Shown here: one piece after another, positions 37,309-46,250 of the stretch
Layout: each line of letters begins with the position of its first letter
How positions within the stretch are numbered: the first letter of the stretch is position 1
Source: an uncultured Phycisphaerales bacterium
GTDB taxonomy: Bacteria; Planctomycetota; Phycisphaerae; Sedimentisphaerales; Anaerobacaceae
Length of the DNA: 64,000 nt
Direction of reading: 5' to 3'
Assembly: GCA_937927975.1 (NCBI GenBank)
Contig: CALEZT010000173.1
Coordinates: 19,969 to 83,968 of the forward strand
Program-made: the position numbers and the translations under genes
The notes under the pieces: generated by a model
The model's database searches: none
Told to the model about the DNA's origin: nothing
What the model saw: the letters and a program-made list of their open reading frames with translations, nothing else

Positions 37309-39090
37309 TTACTTGTTGAACCCCTTGTGGTTCATGAATTCCCAGATGCGCCCCATCCAGGTATAGCTGCCCGTGCCTGGAGCGGCTTTCCTCTGGAAGC
37401 AGTGATTGCGTCCGACGAGCGTGTGGAGATCGGACTGGATTCCCATCCGGCGAAGCTGCTCCCAGCATTTCACCGAATTCATCGCCGCCCAACCGTCCGC
37501 ATCGCCGTGGATGAACAGGATCGGACAGGTCGCGAGGTCGAACGAGAACTCAGGGACGAGCCTCGCGTCGTCCTCGTTGCCGCCCTTCGCATTCGGGACG
37601 TCTGCGCCGTCCGTGAGCGCGTACGCCGGATAGATCGCGACCGCCCACTGCACGTTGCAGGGGATCTTGTCAAGGTCGTCGATCGGCCCATAGGAACGAC
37701 GCTGCGAGCTGGTCGCGCCTATGATCGTCAGGTGTCCGCCGGCCGAGGAGCCCATGATGCCGATGCGGTTGGGATCGAGCCCCATCGCCGCGGCCTCGCT
37801 GCGGACGATTCGGACGGCGCGCTGCAGATCCTGCCACGCCGTCGTGTGCTTGGCCAGCCCGCCCTGCGGACGCGGCGTGCGGTATTTCATCGTTACGACC
37901 GTCATGCCCTTTTCGTTCAGGTAACGCCGCGCCGGCGCGACTTCGAATCCGTCCGGATCGTTGCCATTGTAGCCGCCGCCCGAGTAGATGATCTGGATCG
38001 CCTTCGTATTTACTTCTTTCGGCATGTGCCATTCAAGATAAGGCAGGCACTGGTTCGTCTGCACATCCGGCATCTTGCCTTCCGGCCAGATCGGCTCCTT
38101 GCGGTATTCGCCGCGAGCGTCGTCGTTCGGATAGCGGGCCATCAGATCTTCTTCCTCGCCGAGACGCCCGTCACAATTCATCTGGCGGAGGTACTCGGCG
38201 ATACGGTCGAGCCAGTGGTCGTAAGCCGTCCCGTTCTCGCCCTTGCTCGAGTCGCCCATGAAACCGTGGGGACGGTCTGCGAAGAGATGGATCTCAGCCG
38301 GGATTTTCATCCGGCGGAGCTGGCGGTAGATCTGCGTGGAGCCGCTCGGCGAATAAATGTCTGCCCCGCCGTGGAAGAGCGCCATCGAACAAGTCTTCGC
38401 GTCGAACTGGAACACGTTCGAGAGCTCCACGTCGATCGCGTCGCCATCCCGCGTGTTGGGGCCGGTAAGTCCGTCCGTGAGCGCGTAGGCGGTGTAGATC
38501 GGCACCGCCCAGTTGACGTGGCAGGGAAGCCTGTCGAGCGTGTCGACCGGCCCGTACGCCGGCGTGAGCGCGCTCGTCGCGAGCAAGACCGTCAGGTGCG
38601 AGCCCGCGGAGAACCCGAACGCGCCGATCTTCTCCGGGTCGAACCCGCGCTTCTTCGCGTCGTTGCGGACGAGACGGACGGCGCGTTGCCCGTCCTCCCA
38701 CGCGCTCTGGTAGATCGGCAACCCTTGCGGACGCGGCGTACGGTAGGTGAGGCTCGCGCAGACGAACCCGAGTTCGGTGAACTTCTTCGCGACCCGGTCA
38801 ATCCACACCCCGTCGCAGCAACTCTGATAACCGCCGCCGGAAATGAGCAACATGCATGCGCCGTTCTTCTCCGCCGGCGCCTCGTACCAGTCGAGATGCG
38901 GCATCGTGTGGTCCGCCGCCTTGAATCCTGGAGCCGCCACCTCCTGGGTGGTCGCCGCGATCTGACCGGTCTGGGAATCCGGGATCTTCCCTTCCGGCCA
39001 CAGCGCGACCCGCTCTCCGGCGAACGCCCCAACGACGACCAGTAAACAAGAACAAAGAACCGCTGATAGGAGTTTCGATTTTATAGCCAT
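37309..39090 (-). CDS. Secreted tandem alpha/beta-hydrolase (acetyl-esterase-like, two catalytic domains)
   Basis: After a signal peptide (LLSAVLCSCLLVVVGAFA) the 593-residue product contains two homologous alpha/beta-hydrolase domains. Domain 1 (about 30-320) has the oxyanion motif ISGGGYQSC, nucleophile elbow FGFSAGSHL and His in ADRPHGFMG. Domain 2 (about 335-590) has YSGGGYNGN, MGSSAGGHL and His in GRNHCFQ. Both share YRTPRPQG and WAVxIYxAYALTDG, so the protein arose by internal duplication. Members of this BD-FAE/acetyl-xylan-esterase-like group remove acetyl groups from plant or algal polysaccharides. The gene is alone on its strand, and the start codon has only a weak ribosome binding site. 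Confidence 0.88.
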   Translation of the reverse strand: MAIKSKLLSAVLCSCLLVVVGAFAGERVALWPEGKIPDSQTGQIAATTQEVAAPGFKAADHTMPHLDWYEAPAEKNGACMLLISGGGYQSCCDGVWIDRVAKKFTELGFVCASLTYRTPRPQGLPIYQSAWEDGQRAVRLVRNDAKKRGFDPEKIGAFGFSAGSHLTVLLATSALTPAYGPVDTLDRLPCHVNWAVPIYTAYALTDGLTGPNTRDGDAIDVELSNVFQFDAKTCSMALFHGGADIYSPSGSTQIYRQLRRMKIPAEIHLFADRPHGFMGDSSKGENGTAYDHWLDRIAEYLRQMNCDGRLGEEEDLMARYPNDDARGEYRKEPIWPEGKMPDVQTNQCLPYLEWHMPKEVNTKAIQIIYSGGGYNGNDPDGFEVAPARRYLNEKGMTVVTMKYRTPRPQGGLAKHTTAWQDLQRAVRIVRSEAAAMGLDPNRIGIMGSSAGGHLTIIGATSSQRRSYGPIDDLDKIPCNVQWAVAIYPAYALTDGADVPNAKGGNEDDARLVPEFSFDLATCPILFIHGDADGWAAMNSVKCWEQLRRMGIQSDLHTLVGRNHCFQRKAAPGTGSYTWMGRIWEFMNHKGFNK

Positions 39091-39257
39091 GCCACGGTTA
39101 TATCATCTGTGGGGACAGCAATTCAAGGGAGAAGTCAGCCCAGGGACTGACGTAGAACGGCATGGGTTCAGCCATGTGCGCAATCCGAACGTTCACGGGC
39201 GCAATGTCGATATCACCGTCGAGAATGACATGATCGTCAAGGGCCTTAGTCCCATCG

Positions 39258-39437
39258 TTGCTCATCCGCCAGGCGGGCGAGTGGGGCTGGTACGTCAATG
39301 GGACGATGACGATTGCCAGAGTCCCGGACCTGCCGCTGCAGCAGAACATCCTCGCTGCTCTCCAGAAACCCGAATTGCTGCTTGGGGCCCACGAGGAATT
39401 TGTGCTGACCGGGTGGTATTACCACAAGGCCCCTTAG
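39258..39437 (+). pseudogene. C-terminal remnant of an unidentified gene
   Basis: Sixty codons in one frame read like genuine protein (LLIRQAGEWGWYVNGTMTI, then LPLQQNILAALQKPELLLG and EFVLTGWYYHKAP) and end at a TAG, 50 bases before a strong hairpin terminator. The frame is blocked upstream by a stop, and a neighbouring frame (NVDITVENDMIVKGLSPI) may be the preceding part, which implies a frameshift. No start or signal is seen. The family is not recognised. Confidence 0.35.
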
Positions 39438-39486
39438 CGATTGGAAGATCCCTGTTTCTGCAAGTCGCGACAAGGCAGAAACACAC

Positions 39487-39523
39487 AGAAAGGACTGCGA
39501 GTCGTTGGCTCGCAGTCCTTTCT
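39487..39523 (+). terminator. Hairpin with 15-bp perfect stem
   Basis: AGAAAGGACTGCGAG (39487-39501) pairs completely with CTCGCAGTCCTTTCT (39509-39523) around a seven-base loop. It closes the remnant ending at 39437. The GGACTGCGAGTCGT core is repeated in the terminator at 39772-39806. Confidence 0.75.
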
Positions 39524-39606
39524 CCCGGGGGTTTGCCAGGTCCTCGGTGGACCGCTGCCGGCCGTATGCTCGGGCCTGGCTGTACAGAGAAATCAACAAG
39601 CCGTGG

Positions 39607-39812
39607 GCCCCTCGGAGTTTTTCAGATTTTCTTTCGTCCTGTGAGGCGATTGGGTCCCAAACGACGCATTGTAAGTAGGTGGAGATGGTGATTCAAGAAA
39701 CGGGTCCGTGGCCGAGAACCGCCAAGAGGTCGAAGAAATGTACGACGAGGCTCTCACAAGCCACACACACGAAGGACTGCGAGTCGTGCGCTCGCAGCCC
39801 TTTTTTCCCTGA
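39607..39812 (+). pseudogene. Duplicated, truncated 5' end of the Ser/Thr kinase gene
   Basis: Bases 39607-39755 resemble 41120-41262, the leader and first codons of the kinase gene. Shared landmarks are CTCGGAG, the TTTTCTTTC tract, GTGAGGCGATTGGG, a GTGGTTCA/GTGATTCA block and a GTG start. From the GTG at 39708 the frame reads MAENRQEVEEMYDEAL, against MAEDLQRVEEIYYEAL in the intact kinase, then departs and stops at 39812. It is thus a copy of promoter plus about 16 codons, cut off and closed by a terminator just before the response-regulator gene. Confidence 0.75.
39772..39806 (+). terminator. Rho-independent terminator before the response-regulator gene
   Basis: AAGGACTGCGAG (39772-39783) pairs with CTCGCAGCCCTT (39791-39802) with one mismatch and a seven-base loop, and continues into a six-T run at 39801-39806. 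It lies only 17 bases before the next ATG, so the response-regulator transcript must read through it or start inside or just after it; it may attenuate. Confidence 0.75.
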
Positions 39813-39822
39813 GGGAGACCTT

Positions 39823-40500
39823 ATGTCGTTCTTCACGCTGACATCCGGTTGGGCGGGCAAGGCGACCACAAAGTCGCCCTGGAGAGTGTTGGTCGCAGGG
39901 GCAATGGACCCGACTCAGAATGCCCTTCGAACCGTCCTGGAACGGTGCGGCGTGTTTGTGCCATGCTGCAACACCCCGTCGGAAATTCGCGTCGGATTGG
40001 AGCACGAGCCCTGCAGCTTGCTGATCGTCTGTCTCGATGATGAGCAAGACGAGAGGTTCGAGCTGGTCAGGCAGGCAAAGACGATCTGTCCGTCGACGCC
40101 GATTCTGGCCCTCGTGAACCCCGGCGACGTGCCGCTGGCCGTCCGAGTGATGAAGGCCGGGGCCACGAATTGCCTGGAGACTTCTGCCAAAACGTCCACA
40201 CTGCAGTCCGCCGTCCGGGAGCTGTTGGAACCCTGTCGTGCGGGCGAGCCGAGCGCCGGTCTGAACCTCAGCCCGACGGAATCCCTTGTGCTGGCTTATA
40301 TCCTGGACGGCCGGACCACGCGGGAAATCGCGTATGCCCTTCATCGTTCCCACAGGACCATCGAAGTGCACCGCAGGACGATCATGCGAAAACTGGGGGT
40401 CTCCAGTGTCGTCGATTTGCTCAAACGGGCGATATCGCTGCATCTGGCGCCCTTCCCTCCTCCGGGGTGTCAGGAAGATGCAGGACTCGTCGAGGCTTGA
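39823..40500 (+). CDS. LuxR-type response regulator with an atypical receiver domain
   Basis: The ATG at 39823 has GGGAG six bases upstream, and the longer frame is the terminator region. The 225-residue product has a receiver-like N-terminus. The usual acidic pair is replaced (VLVAGAMDP), the phosphoacceptor place reads IVCLDDEQ so an Asp may remain, MKAGAT is kept, and the conserved Lys-Pro is missing. A LuxR/FixJ helix-turn-helix follows (LSPTESLVLAYILDGRTTRE, IEVHRRTIMRKLGV). With a degraded acidic pocket it may not be phosphorylated by a histidine kinase. No histidine kinase is nearby; an ECF sigma factor and a Ser/Thr kinase follow 65 and 717 bases downstream. Confidence 0.85.
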   Translation: MSFFTLTSGWAGKATTKSPWRVLVAGAMDPTQNALRTVLERCGVFVPCCNTPSEIRVGLEHEPCSLLIVCLDDEQDERFELVRQAKTICPSTPILALVNPGDVPLAVRVMKAGATNCLETSAKTSTLQSAVRELLEPCRAGEPSAGLNLSPTESLVLAYILDGRTTREIAYALHRSHRTIEVHRRTIMRKLGVSSVVDLLKRAISLHLAPFPPPGCQEDAGLVEA

Positions 40501-40565
40501 AAGTGCGCCATGTTTCCGCGAGAATACCCTTTGTCCCGCGAGCGCAGGGACGGTGGGGAGCAAAC

Positions 40566-41120
40566 ATGGCAAGACTGACGGTGATTTTGGATGCGATCGA
40601 ACGGGGGGACAACGGCGCCGCCGACCGGCTGCTGCCGGAGGTCTACCAGGAACTGCGCGTTCTGGCGGCCCAGCGGCTCTCCCAGGAACGCTCGGGCCAG
40701 ACGCTTCAGCCGACGGCCCTCGTCCACGAAGCCTACCTTCGCCTGGTCGGGTCCGGGTCCTGTTCCTGGCAGGGGCGTGGCCATTTCTTCGCGGCCGCTG
40801 CGGAGGCCATGCGACGAATCCTCGTGGACCGAGCCCGGCGGAAACGACGTCTCAAGCGAGGAGGCAGTCACCAGCGGGTGGAACTCAAGGCGAATGATTC
40901 GGCGGGTGAGCAACCGCCGGAGATCCTGCTTGCGTTGGACGAGGCTCTGGCGAAACTCGCCCAGGAGGACCCGGTGAAAGCCGAACTGGTCAAGCTCCGC
41001 TATTTTGCCGGCCTGACAATCCCGCAAGCGGCCAAGGCGCTGGATATCTCCAAGGCCACGGCCGACCGCTACTGGTCGTACGCTCGCGCCTGGCTGTACG
41101 AGGAAATCAATCGGCCGTAG
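40566..41120 (+). CDS. ECF-type sigma factor (Sigma70_ECF, planctomycete group)
   Basis: The ATG at 40566 has GGGGAG about seven bases upstream. The 184 residues show region 2 (ADRLLPEVYQELRVLAAQRL and QPTALVHEAYLRLVG, with the typical GHFFAAAAEAMRRILVDRAR stretch) and region 4 (KLRYFAGLTIPQAAKALDIS, then ATADRYWSYARAWLYEEI). This is the ECF-like family found almost only in planctomycetes and relatives, frequently beside Ser/Thr kinases with no anti-sigma gene. It would direct RNA polymerase to special promoters. Control by the downstream kinase is inferred from the fixed neighbourhood. Confidence 0.92.
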   Translation: MARLTVILDAIERGDNGAADRLLPEVYQELRVLAAQRLSQERSGQTLQPTALVHEAYLRLVGSGSCSWQGRGHFFAAAAEAMRRILVDRARRKRRLKRGGSHQRVELKANDSAGEQPPEILLALDEALAKLAQEDPVKAELVKLRYFAGLTIPQAAKALDISKATADRYWSYARAWLYEEINRP

Positions 41121-41217
41121 GGGCTCGGAGATCTTGCACGCTTTTTTCTTTCCCGTGAGGCGATTGGGCCCGAAACGGCGCACTGTAGAGTGAAGCTGGT
41201 GGTTCAGGAGCACAACC

Positions 41218-44200
41218 GTGGCGGAAGACCTTCAGAGAGTCGAAGAGATCTATTACGAAGCCCTGCAGAAGGAAGCAGGGTTCGAGCGTGTGTCCTACCT
41301 GGACACCGCCTGCGGGCACGATTCCGGCCTTCGCAGCCGCCTGGAGAGCCTGCTGAAGGCCAACGATGAGGCGGGGGATTTCCTGGAGACCCCGCCAATC
41401 GAGGTGGACGACACGCTCGACCGCACCCCCATCGTCGAAGGTCCCGGCTCCATGATCGGCCCGTACAAGCTGCTGGAGAAGATCGGGGAAGGCGGCATGG
41501 CGGTGGTCTACATGGCCGAACAGCAAAGCCCGGTCCGACGCCGGGTGGCCCTCAAGATCATCAAGCTGGGCATGGACACCCGCCAGGTGATCGCGCGATT
41601 CGAAGCGGAACGCCAGGCTCTGGCGATCATGGACCACCCGAACATCGCCAAAGTCTTCGACGCCGGGGCGACCGAGACCGGGCGGCCGTACTTCGTCATG
41701 GAACTCGTGCGAGGCGTCTCCATTACCGAGCACTGCGATCGGAATCAATTGACCACGCAAGAGCGGCTGGAGCTGTTCGTGCCCGTCTGCAACGCGGTCC
41801 ACCACGCCCACACCAAGGGAATCATCCATCGGGACATCAAGCCCTCGAACATCATGGTGACGCTCCACGACGGGGTTCCGGTCCCCATGGTCATCGATTT
41901 CGGCATCGCCAAGGCGACCAACCAGCGTCTGACCGAACGCACGGTGTTCACCCGATACGCCGAGCTGATCGGCACGCCGGAGTATATGAGCCCCGAGCAG
42001 GCGGAGATGAGCGCCCTGGACATCGACACACGGACCGACATCTACTCGCTCGGGGTCGTCCTCTACGAGCTTCTCACAGGGGTCCTCCCTTTCGACGAAG
42101 AGACGTTGAGGTCGGCGGCCCTGGGCGAGATCCAGCGGATCATCCGCGAGGTGGAGCCGCCGCGACCCAGCACCCGCCTGTCGGCCCTGGGCGAACGAGC
42201 CGGAAAGATCGCTGAAAGCCGCCGGACCGATCACGTCGCTCTGGCCAGGCGGCTGCGTAGTGAATTGGAATGGATCCCGCTTAAGGCCCTGCGAAAGGAC
42301 CGAACACGCCGCTACCGATCCGCTTCGGAACTTGCAGACGACGTCCAGAACTATCTGGGCGGTCGCCCCCTGATCGCCGGTCCGGAGTCCGCGACGTATC
42401 GGTTCGGTAAGGTTCTCTCCCGCCACAGGGCGTCTCTGGCGTTGGCGAGCGCAATTGCTCTGGCCGTAATTCTTGGGCTCTCCATCATCGCCACGCAACG
42501 CCTCCAGGTCAGACGGGTGCAGACCCAGGTGACCAGCCTCCAGGAGCAAGTCGAGACAGACCGCCAGTTGTCCGCGGCGCAGAGGCTCTATGCCGAAGGC
42601 AGCTACCAGGCGGCCCTGGCCCAGATCGAAGGCAGCCTCTTGAACGACACAGTTGAGCCGAAAACCCGCCTTCTCTATGCCCAGATCCTGTCGGACGTGG
42701 GACGTCCCCAGGATGCCGGGGCACAATTGCAGCCGCTCCTTGCTGGCGAGCCGCAGATTGCGGGGGCCGCTCACGGCTTGTTGGCCAGGGTCAGCATCGG
42801 GACCGACCCGGAGAAATCCCGCCGGCATCAGGAACTCGCCGACGAATTGACGCCGCAGACAGCCGACGCTTTCACGCTCCGAGCGATGACCGCAGGCAGT
42901 CCGGATGTGACGATTGACTGGCTGTCCAGGGCGGTCCAACTCGAGCCGGGCCATTACCCGACGCGGCGGGCGCGTACCCTGGCCTACTACGCGATCAGAG
43001 ACTACGCACGAATGGAGCAGGAGAGCGAGATCCTCATCGCGATGCGTCCACGAGATCCGCTGGGTTACGGCCTTCGCGCCATCGCACGTCGACATCGCGG
43101 GGCATTCCAGGAAGCCGTCACAGACCACACGCACGCGATAGAGCTCTGCATCATCGGCTCTGAATTGCCTGTCCTGTACGCACAGCGCGGCGAAACCTAT
43201 GAACAGATGGGCGATTATGCGAATGCGATTGCCGATGCACGACGACGCGTCGAGCTGGACCCGAACGACCGCGGCGCGTACTGCCGCCAGTTTGCCTGCC
43301 TTGTGGCGATGGGCGATTTTGCCGGCGTTAAACGGGTCTATGAGGGTACAGCCAAATGGACGGGTTGGCACCAAACGCTGTTCACACAATGGATTCAGAA
43401 GCACATCTTCGAAATCCTGGCCGCAGGGCGGCCCCTGGATCTGCCGGCCGACTTGGCCGGGCAGCCTCCCTTCTCCGCCATGCAGGCGGCCATCGATACG
43501 TATCGCCGGATGGCGCAGAGGGCCCAGCGCCTGCTGCCCTCGGCCCTCGGGGTTATGACCTGGTCTCCCGATGGAAAGAAACTGGCCTATGGCCGGTCGG
43601 AACGCTACGCCTGGATCGATGCAGGGCTGACTGCCGCACCGCAGGCGTTTTCAACCGCCACGGGGATCGAGATCCTCGATCTGGATACGGGACATACCCG
43701 TCTGCTGGTATACTCCGGCAAGGATCCGACCTGGTCTCCGGACGGTCGATACATCGCCTTTGTTCGTTGGCCGGCTCGCTATCACCTTCTTCGGGAGGAA
43801 CTCTGGATTGTCCCTGCGACCGGCGGAGAGCCCCGCCGACTGGCCACCGGTGGTTTTCCCTTCTGGTCGGCGGACTCCAAGACAGTGTTCTTCCGCAGGA
43901 TGGAGGACACCTGCGTCTACTCGATAGATATCGAAGATACGAAATCACAGCCGCGGCGATTGTCCTCGTATCCCTCTTTGCTCCCATCGATCTCGCCGGA
44001 TGCGAGATACGTCGCATTCGGCAGCGGCTCCGATTTTCGGATCGCTGAGATCGCCTCCGGAGCCGTCGTCAACGGCTGGTTCTCTCCGATTCCCGAGGCG
44101 TGGAGCGGTCTCCATGGGGATTGGTCTGCCGATGGTACAGAGATCGCTATCTGCTCTACCTCGGGAGTCTGGGTATTCAATCCTCAGGATGGAGATGCCC

Positions 44201-46056
44201 GATGCGTGTTTCCCGAGTACGTGAACGTCGCGAGGTGGTCGCCGGATCGATCTCGCCTGGCCATTTGTCTGCCCCCTCCCCAGGAGGAACTCTGGCTGGC
44301 TTGCATCGATCCGAAGCGGCCCACGTATCAGTCTCTTGAGCCTGCTCCCACACGTGCGGAGTACCTTCGCACCACCGTGCTGGAGGAGGGTGGGCGGCAA
44401 CTTGCGAGGGACCCGAACCATGCCGATACGCATCTGGCCTGCGCAATGGCCCACGTTCTGCTAGGCGACCACGATGAGGCAGCCGCTGCGATCCAGCGGT
44501 TCAGCAAGTCCGATCAGCGCGACTGCATGATCGACAGCGTTCCCTGGCAGGCAAAACAGCAGCGTCTCAACAGGATTCGCCAGATTCGGGAACTCGTTCG
44601 GTTCGGAGAAACCCAGTACCTCATGGGGAAATACGAGGATGCGGTCAGGACCCTCGATGGGGCTCTGCTGCTCCGCAAGGGCGTGGAGAGTCAATCGGAC
44701 CCGCAGGCTCTCGCCTTGATCGCGACGAGTTGCCGGAGACTCGGCCGCATGAGCGATGCACAGGTCCGGTTGGTCGAGCTGCGACGGCTTCTGGTGGAGC
44801 ACGAATCGCCCCATACGAATCGATGGCTCTGTGAAACGGAACAAGACCTTTCGGAGGAAGACAGCGGACTACGCCGCGTGTGGACAGCCCTCGTGGACGC
44901 GAGGCTGGAGGACGCGGCAGGACTCCTGCGGGACCTTCAAGCGTCGCCCGAGGATCTGATGAGCGTCAGGACTGCCCTGGCTGTGGCCTACCGATGTCGT
45001 GCCAAGCAGACCGCGTTGAATGGAGGCAATCCGAAGGACCTGAGGGACGACTACGATGCAGCGGTGGCCATCACTCCCGGGAATCCGCGGCTCCAGGCTG
45101 ACTTCGCCTGGTTGCTGGCAAGCTCTCCGGAAGTCGGGCTGCGCGACGGACCTCGGGCTCTCGTGCATGCGATGCAGGCGTGCGAGCTTACGGAATGGAA
45201 AGACCACCGATTCATCGCGATTCTTGCAGCGGTATCCGCCAAACAGAGCGACTTCGCGGCGGCGATCCAGTGGCAGCAGAAGGCCCTATCACAGCTTTCC
45301 TCCGAGGAGAAGGCTCGCTGGCAGACCAACTACCTGTGGCGTCTTGACCTCTACAGGGCGGGCAAATCCTATGACGAATTGTGTCCATGGAGCGCATCGA
45401 CGGGCGGACTCGTCGCGTTCTGGAGGCTGGACGAAGCCGTGGATGGAGTGACGCCCGATTCCTCCGCGAACCGCCTGGATGGTAAGCTCACACAACGAGC
45501 TGCCATTGTGACCGATGCCGAGCGAGGAAATGTCCTGAGCATCTCCGCATATAACGACCGAGTGGATATTGGCAACAGCCCGGCTCTCACTTGCACCGAC
45601 GAGATCACGGCGGCCTGCTGGTTCAAGCTGGCGAAGGCGAATCTCCCCTATCATAACCTCTTCCGCGGAGGGTACAGCACGTGGATGTTGCGTCTGTCGG
45701 GAGATCCGGGAGGCGCCCTCTTCAGTTACGGCGGCGTATCCTGCGAAGCATGGCCCGGAAATCGGGCGCGAGGCGAAATCCACTCCGACGACGACCTTAG
45801 TGACGACCGGTGGCATCACATCGCGGGCACATACGACGGGCAATACATGCGCCTGTATGTGGATGGCGTTCTGATTCGCCGGGCGCCAGCCTGGGGACAG
45901 CCGAACGTCACCAAGGAAACAGGCTTCATCGGAGTCCATGTCGATCCAAACCATGACTGCCGGATCGACGATGTCTGCATCTACAGCTATGCGATCAGCG
46001 ACGCGGATGTGAAGAAGTTGGCACAGCGCAGGAATCCGCAAACGAAATCGGAGTAG
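41218..46056 (+). CDS. Transmembrane Ser/Thr protein kinase with TPR, PD40 propeller and LamG domains
   Basis: A GTG start at 41218 has AGGAG seven bases upstream. The 1612-residue product has a complete Hanks kinase: glycine loop GEGGMA at 90-95, Lys113 in VALKIIK, HRDIKPSN with Asp206, and DFG at 227-229, followed by GTPEYMSPEQAE. One membrane helix lies at about 405-425. Beyond it come TPR-like helices (about 430-760), PD40/WD40-like propeller blades (about 781-1034, WSPDGKKLAYG, WSPDGRYIAF, ISPDARYVAFG), more TPR repeats (about 1040-1390) and a LamG/concanavalin-like domain (about 1396-1605, ending DDVCIYSYAIS). It is probably a receptor kinase that senses an extracytoplasmic glycan or protein and acts on the adjacent ECF factor (inference). 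Confidence 0.92.
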   Translation: MAEDLQRVEEIYYEALQKEAGFERVSYLDTACGHDSGLRSRLESLLKANDEAGDFLETPPIEVDDTLDRTPIVEGPGSMIGPYKLLEKIGEGGMAVVYMAEQQSPVRRRVALKIIKLGMDTRQVIARFEAERQALAIMDHPNIAKVFDAGATETGRPYFVMELVRGVSITEHCDRNQLTTQERLELFVPVCNAVHHAHTKGIIHRDIKPSNIMVTLHDGVPVPMVIDFGIAKATNQRLTERTVFTRYAELIGTPEYMSPEQAEMSALDIDTRTDIYSLGVVLYELLTGVLPFDEETLRSAALGEIQRIIREVEPPRPSTRLSALGERAGKIAESRRTDHVALARRLRSELEWIPLKALRKDRTRRYRSASELADDVQNYLGGRPLIAGPESATYRFGKVLSRHRASLALASAIALAVILGLSIIATQRLQVRRVQTQVTSLQEQVETDRQLSAAQRLYAEGSYQAALAQIEGSLLNDTVEPKTRLLYAQILSDVGRPQDAGAQLQPLLAGEPQIAGAAHGLLARVSIGTDPEKSRRHQELADELTPQTADAFTLRAMTAGSPDVTIDWLSRAVQLEPGHYPTRRARTLAYYAIRDYARMEQESEILIAMRPRDPLGYGLRAIARRHRGAFQEAVTDHTHAIELCIIGSELPVLYAQRGETYEQMGDYANAIADARRRVELDPNDRGAYCRQFACLVAMGDFAGVKRVYEGTAKWTGWHQTLFTQWIQKHIFEILAAGRPLDLPADLAGQPPFSAMQAAIDTYRRMAQRAQRLLPSALGVMTWSPDGKKLAYGRSERYAWIDAGLTAAPQAFSTATGIEILDLDTGHTRLLVYSGKDPTWSPDGRYIAFVRWPARYHLLREELWIVPATGGEPRRLATGGFPFWSADSKTVFFRRMEDTCVYSIDIEDTKSQPRRLSSYPSLLPSISPDARYVAFGSGSDFRIAEIASGAVVNGWFSPIPEAWSGLHGDWSADGTEIAICSTSGVWVFNPQDGDARCVFPEYVNVARWSPDRSRLAICLPPPQEELWLACIDPKRPTYQSLEPAPTRAEYLRTTVLEEGGRQLARDPNHADTHLACAMAHVLLGDHDEAAAAIQRFSKSDQRDCMIDSVPWQAKQQRLNRIRQIRELVRFGETQYLMGKYEDAVRTLDGALLLRKGVESQSDPQALALIATSCRRLGRMSDAQVRLVELRRLLVEHESPHTNRWLCETEQDLSEEDSGLRRVWTALVDARLEDAAGLLRDLQASPEDLMSVRTALAVAYRCRAKQTALNGGNPKDLRDDYDAAVAITPGNPRLQADFAWLLASSPEVGLRDGPRALVHAMQACELTEWKDHRFIAILAAVSAKQSDFAAAIQWQQKALSQLSSEEKARWQTNYLWRLDLYRAGKSYDELCPWSASTGGLVAFWRLDEAVDGVTPDSSANRLDGKLTQRAAIVTDAERGNVLSISAYNDRVDIGNSPALTCTDEITAACWFKLAKANLPYHNLFRGGYSTWMLRLSGDPGGALFSYGGVSCEAWPGNRARGEIHSDDDLSDDRWHHIAGTYDGQYMRLYVDGVLIRRAPAWGQPNVTKETGFIGVHVDPNHDCRIDDVCIYSYAISDADVKKLAQRRNPQTKSE

Positions 46057-46250
46057 GACCATCCGGGATTCGACAGACCCGAAAACCGGAAGGGAAGGAG
46101 CAGGGGACATTCGCAGCACGGCAGCCGATTGTCAAGCGGCTTGGCTTTGGGGTCGGGGTCTGTACCCATGATCCCGCAACCAGAGAGGCAAACGTCTTGT
46201 TTGAGCATAGGTAGACACAGTAGCCCGCAGGGCAGAAAGGCAGGGATCCC

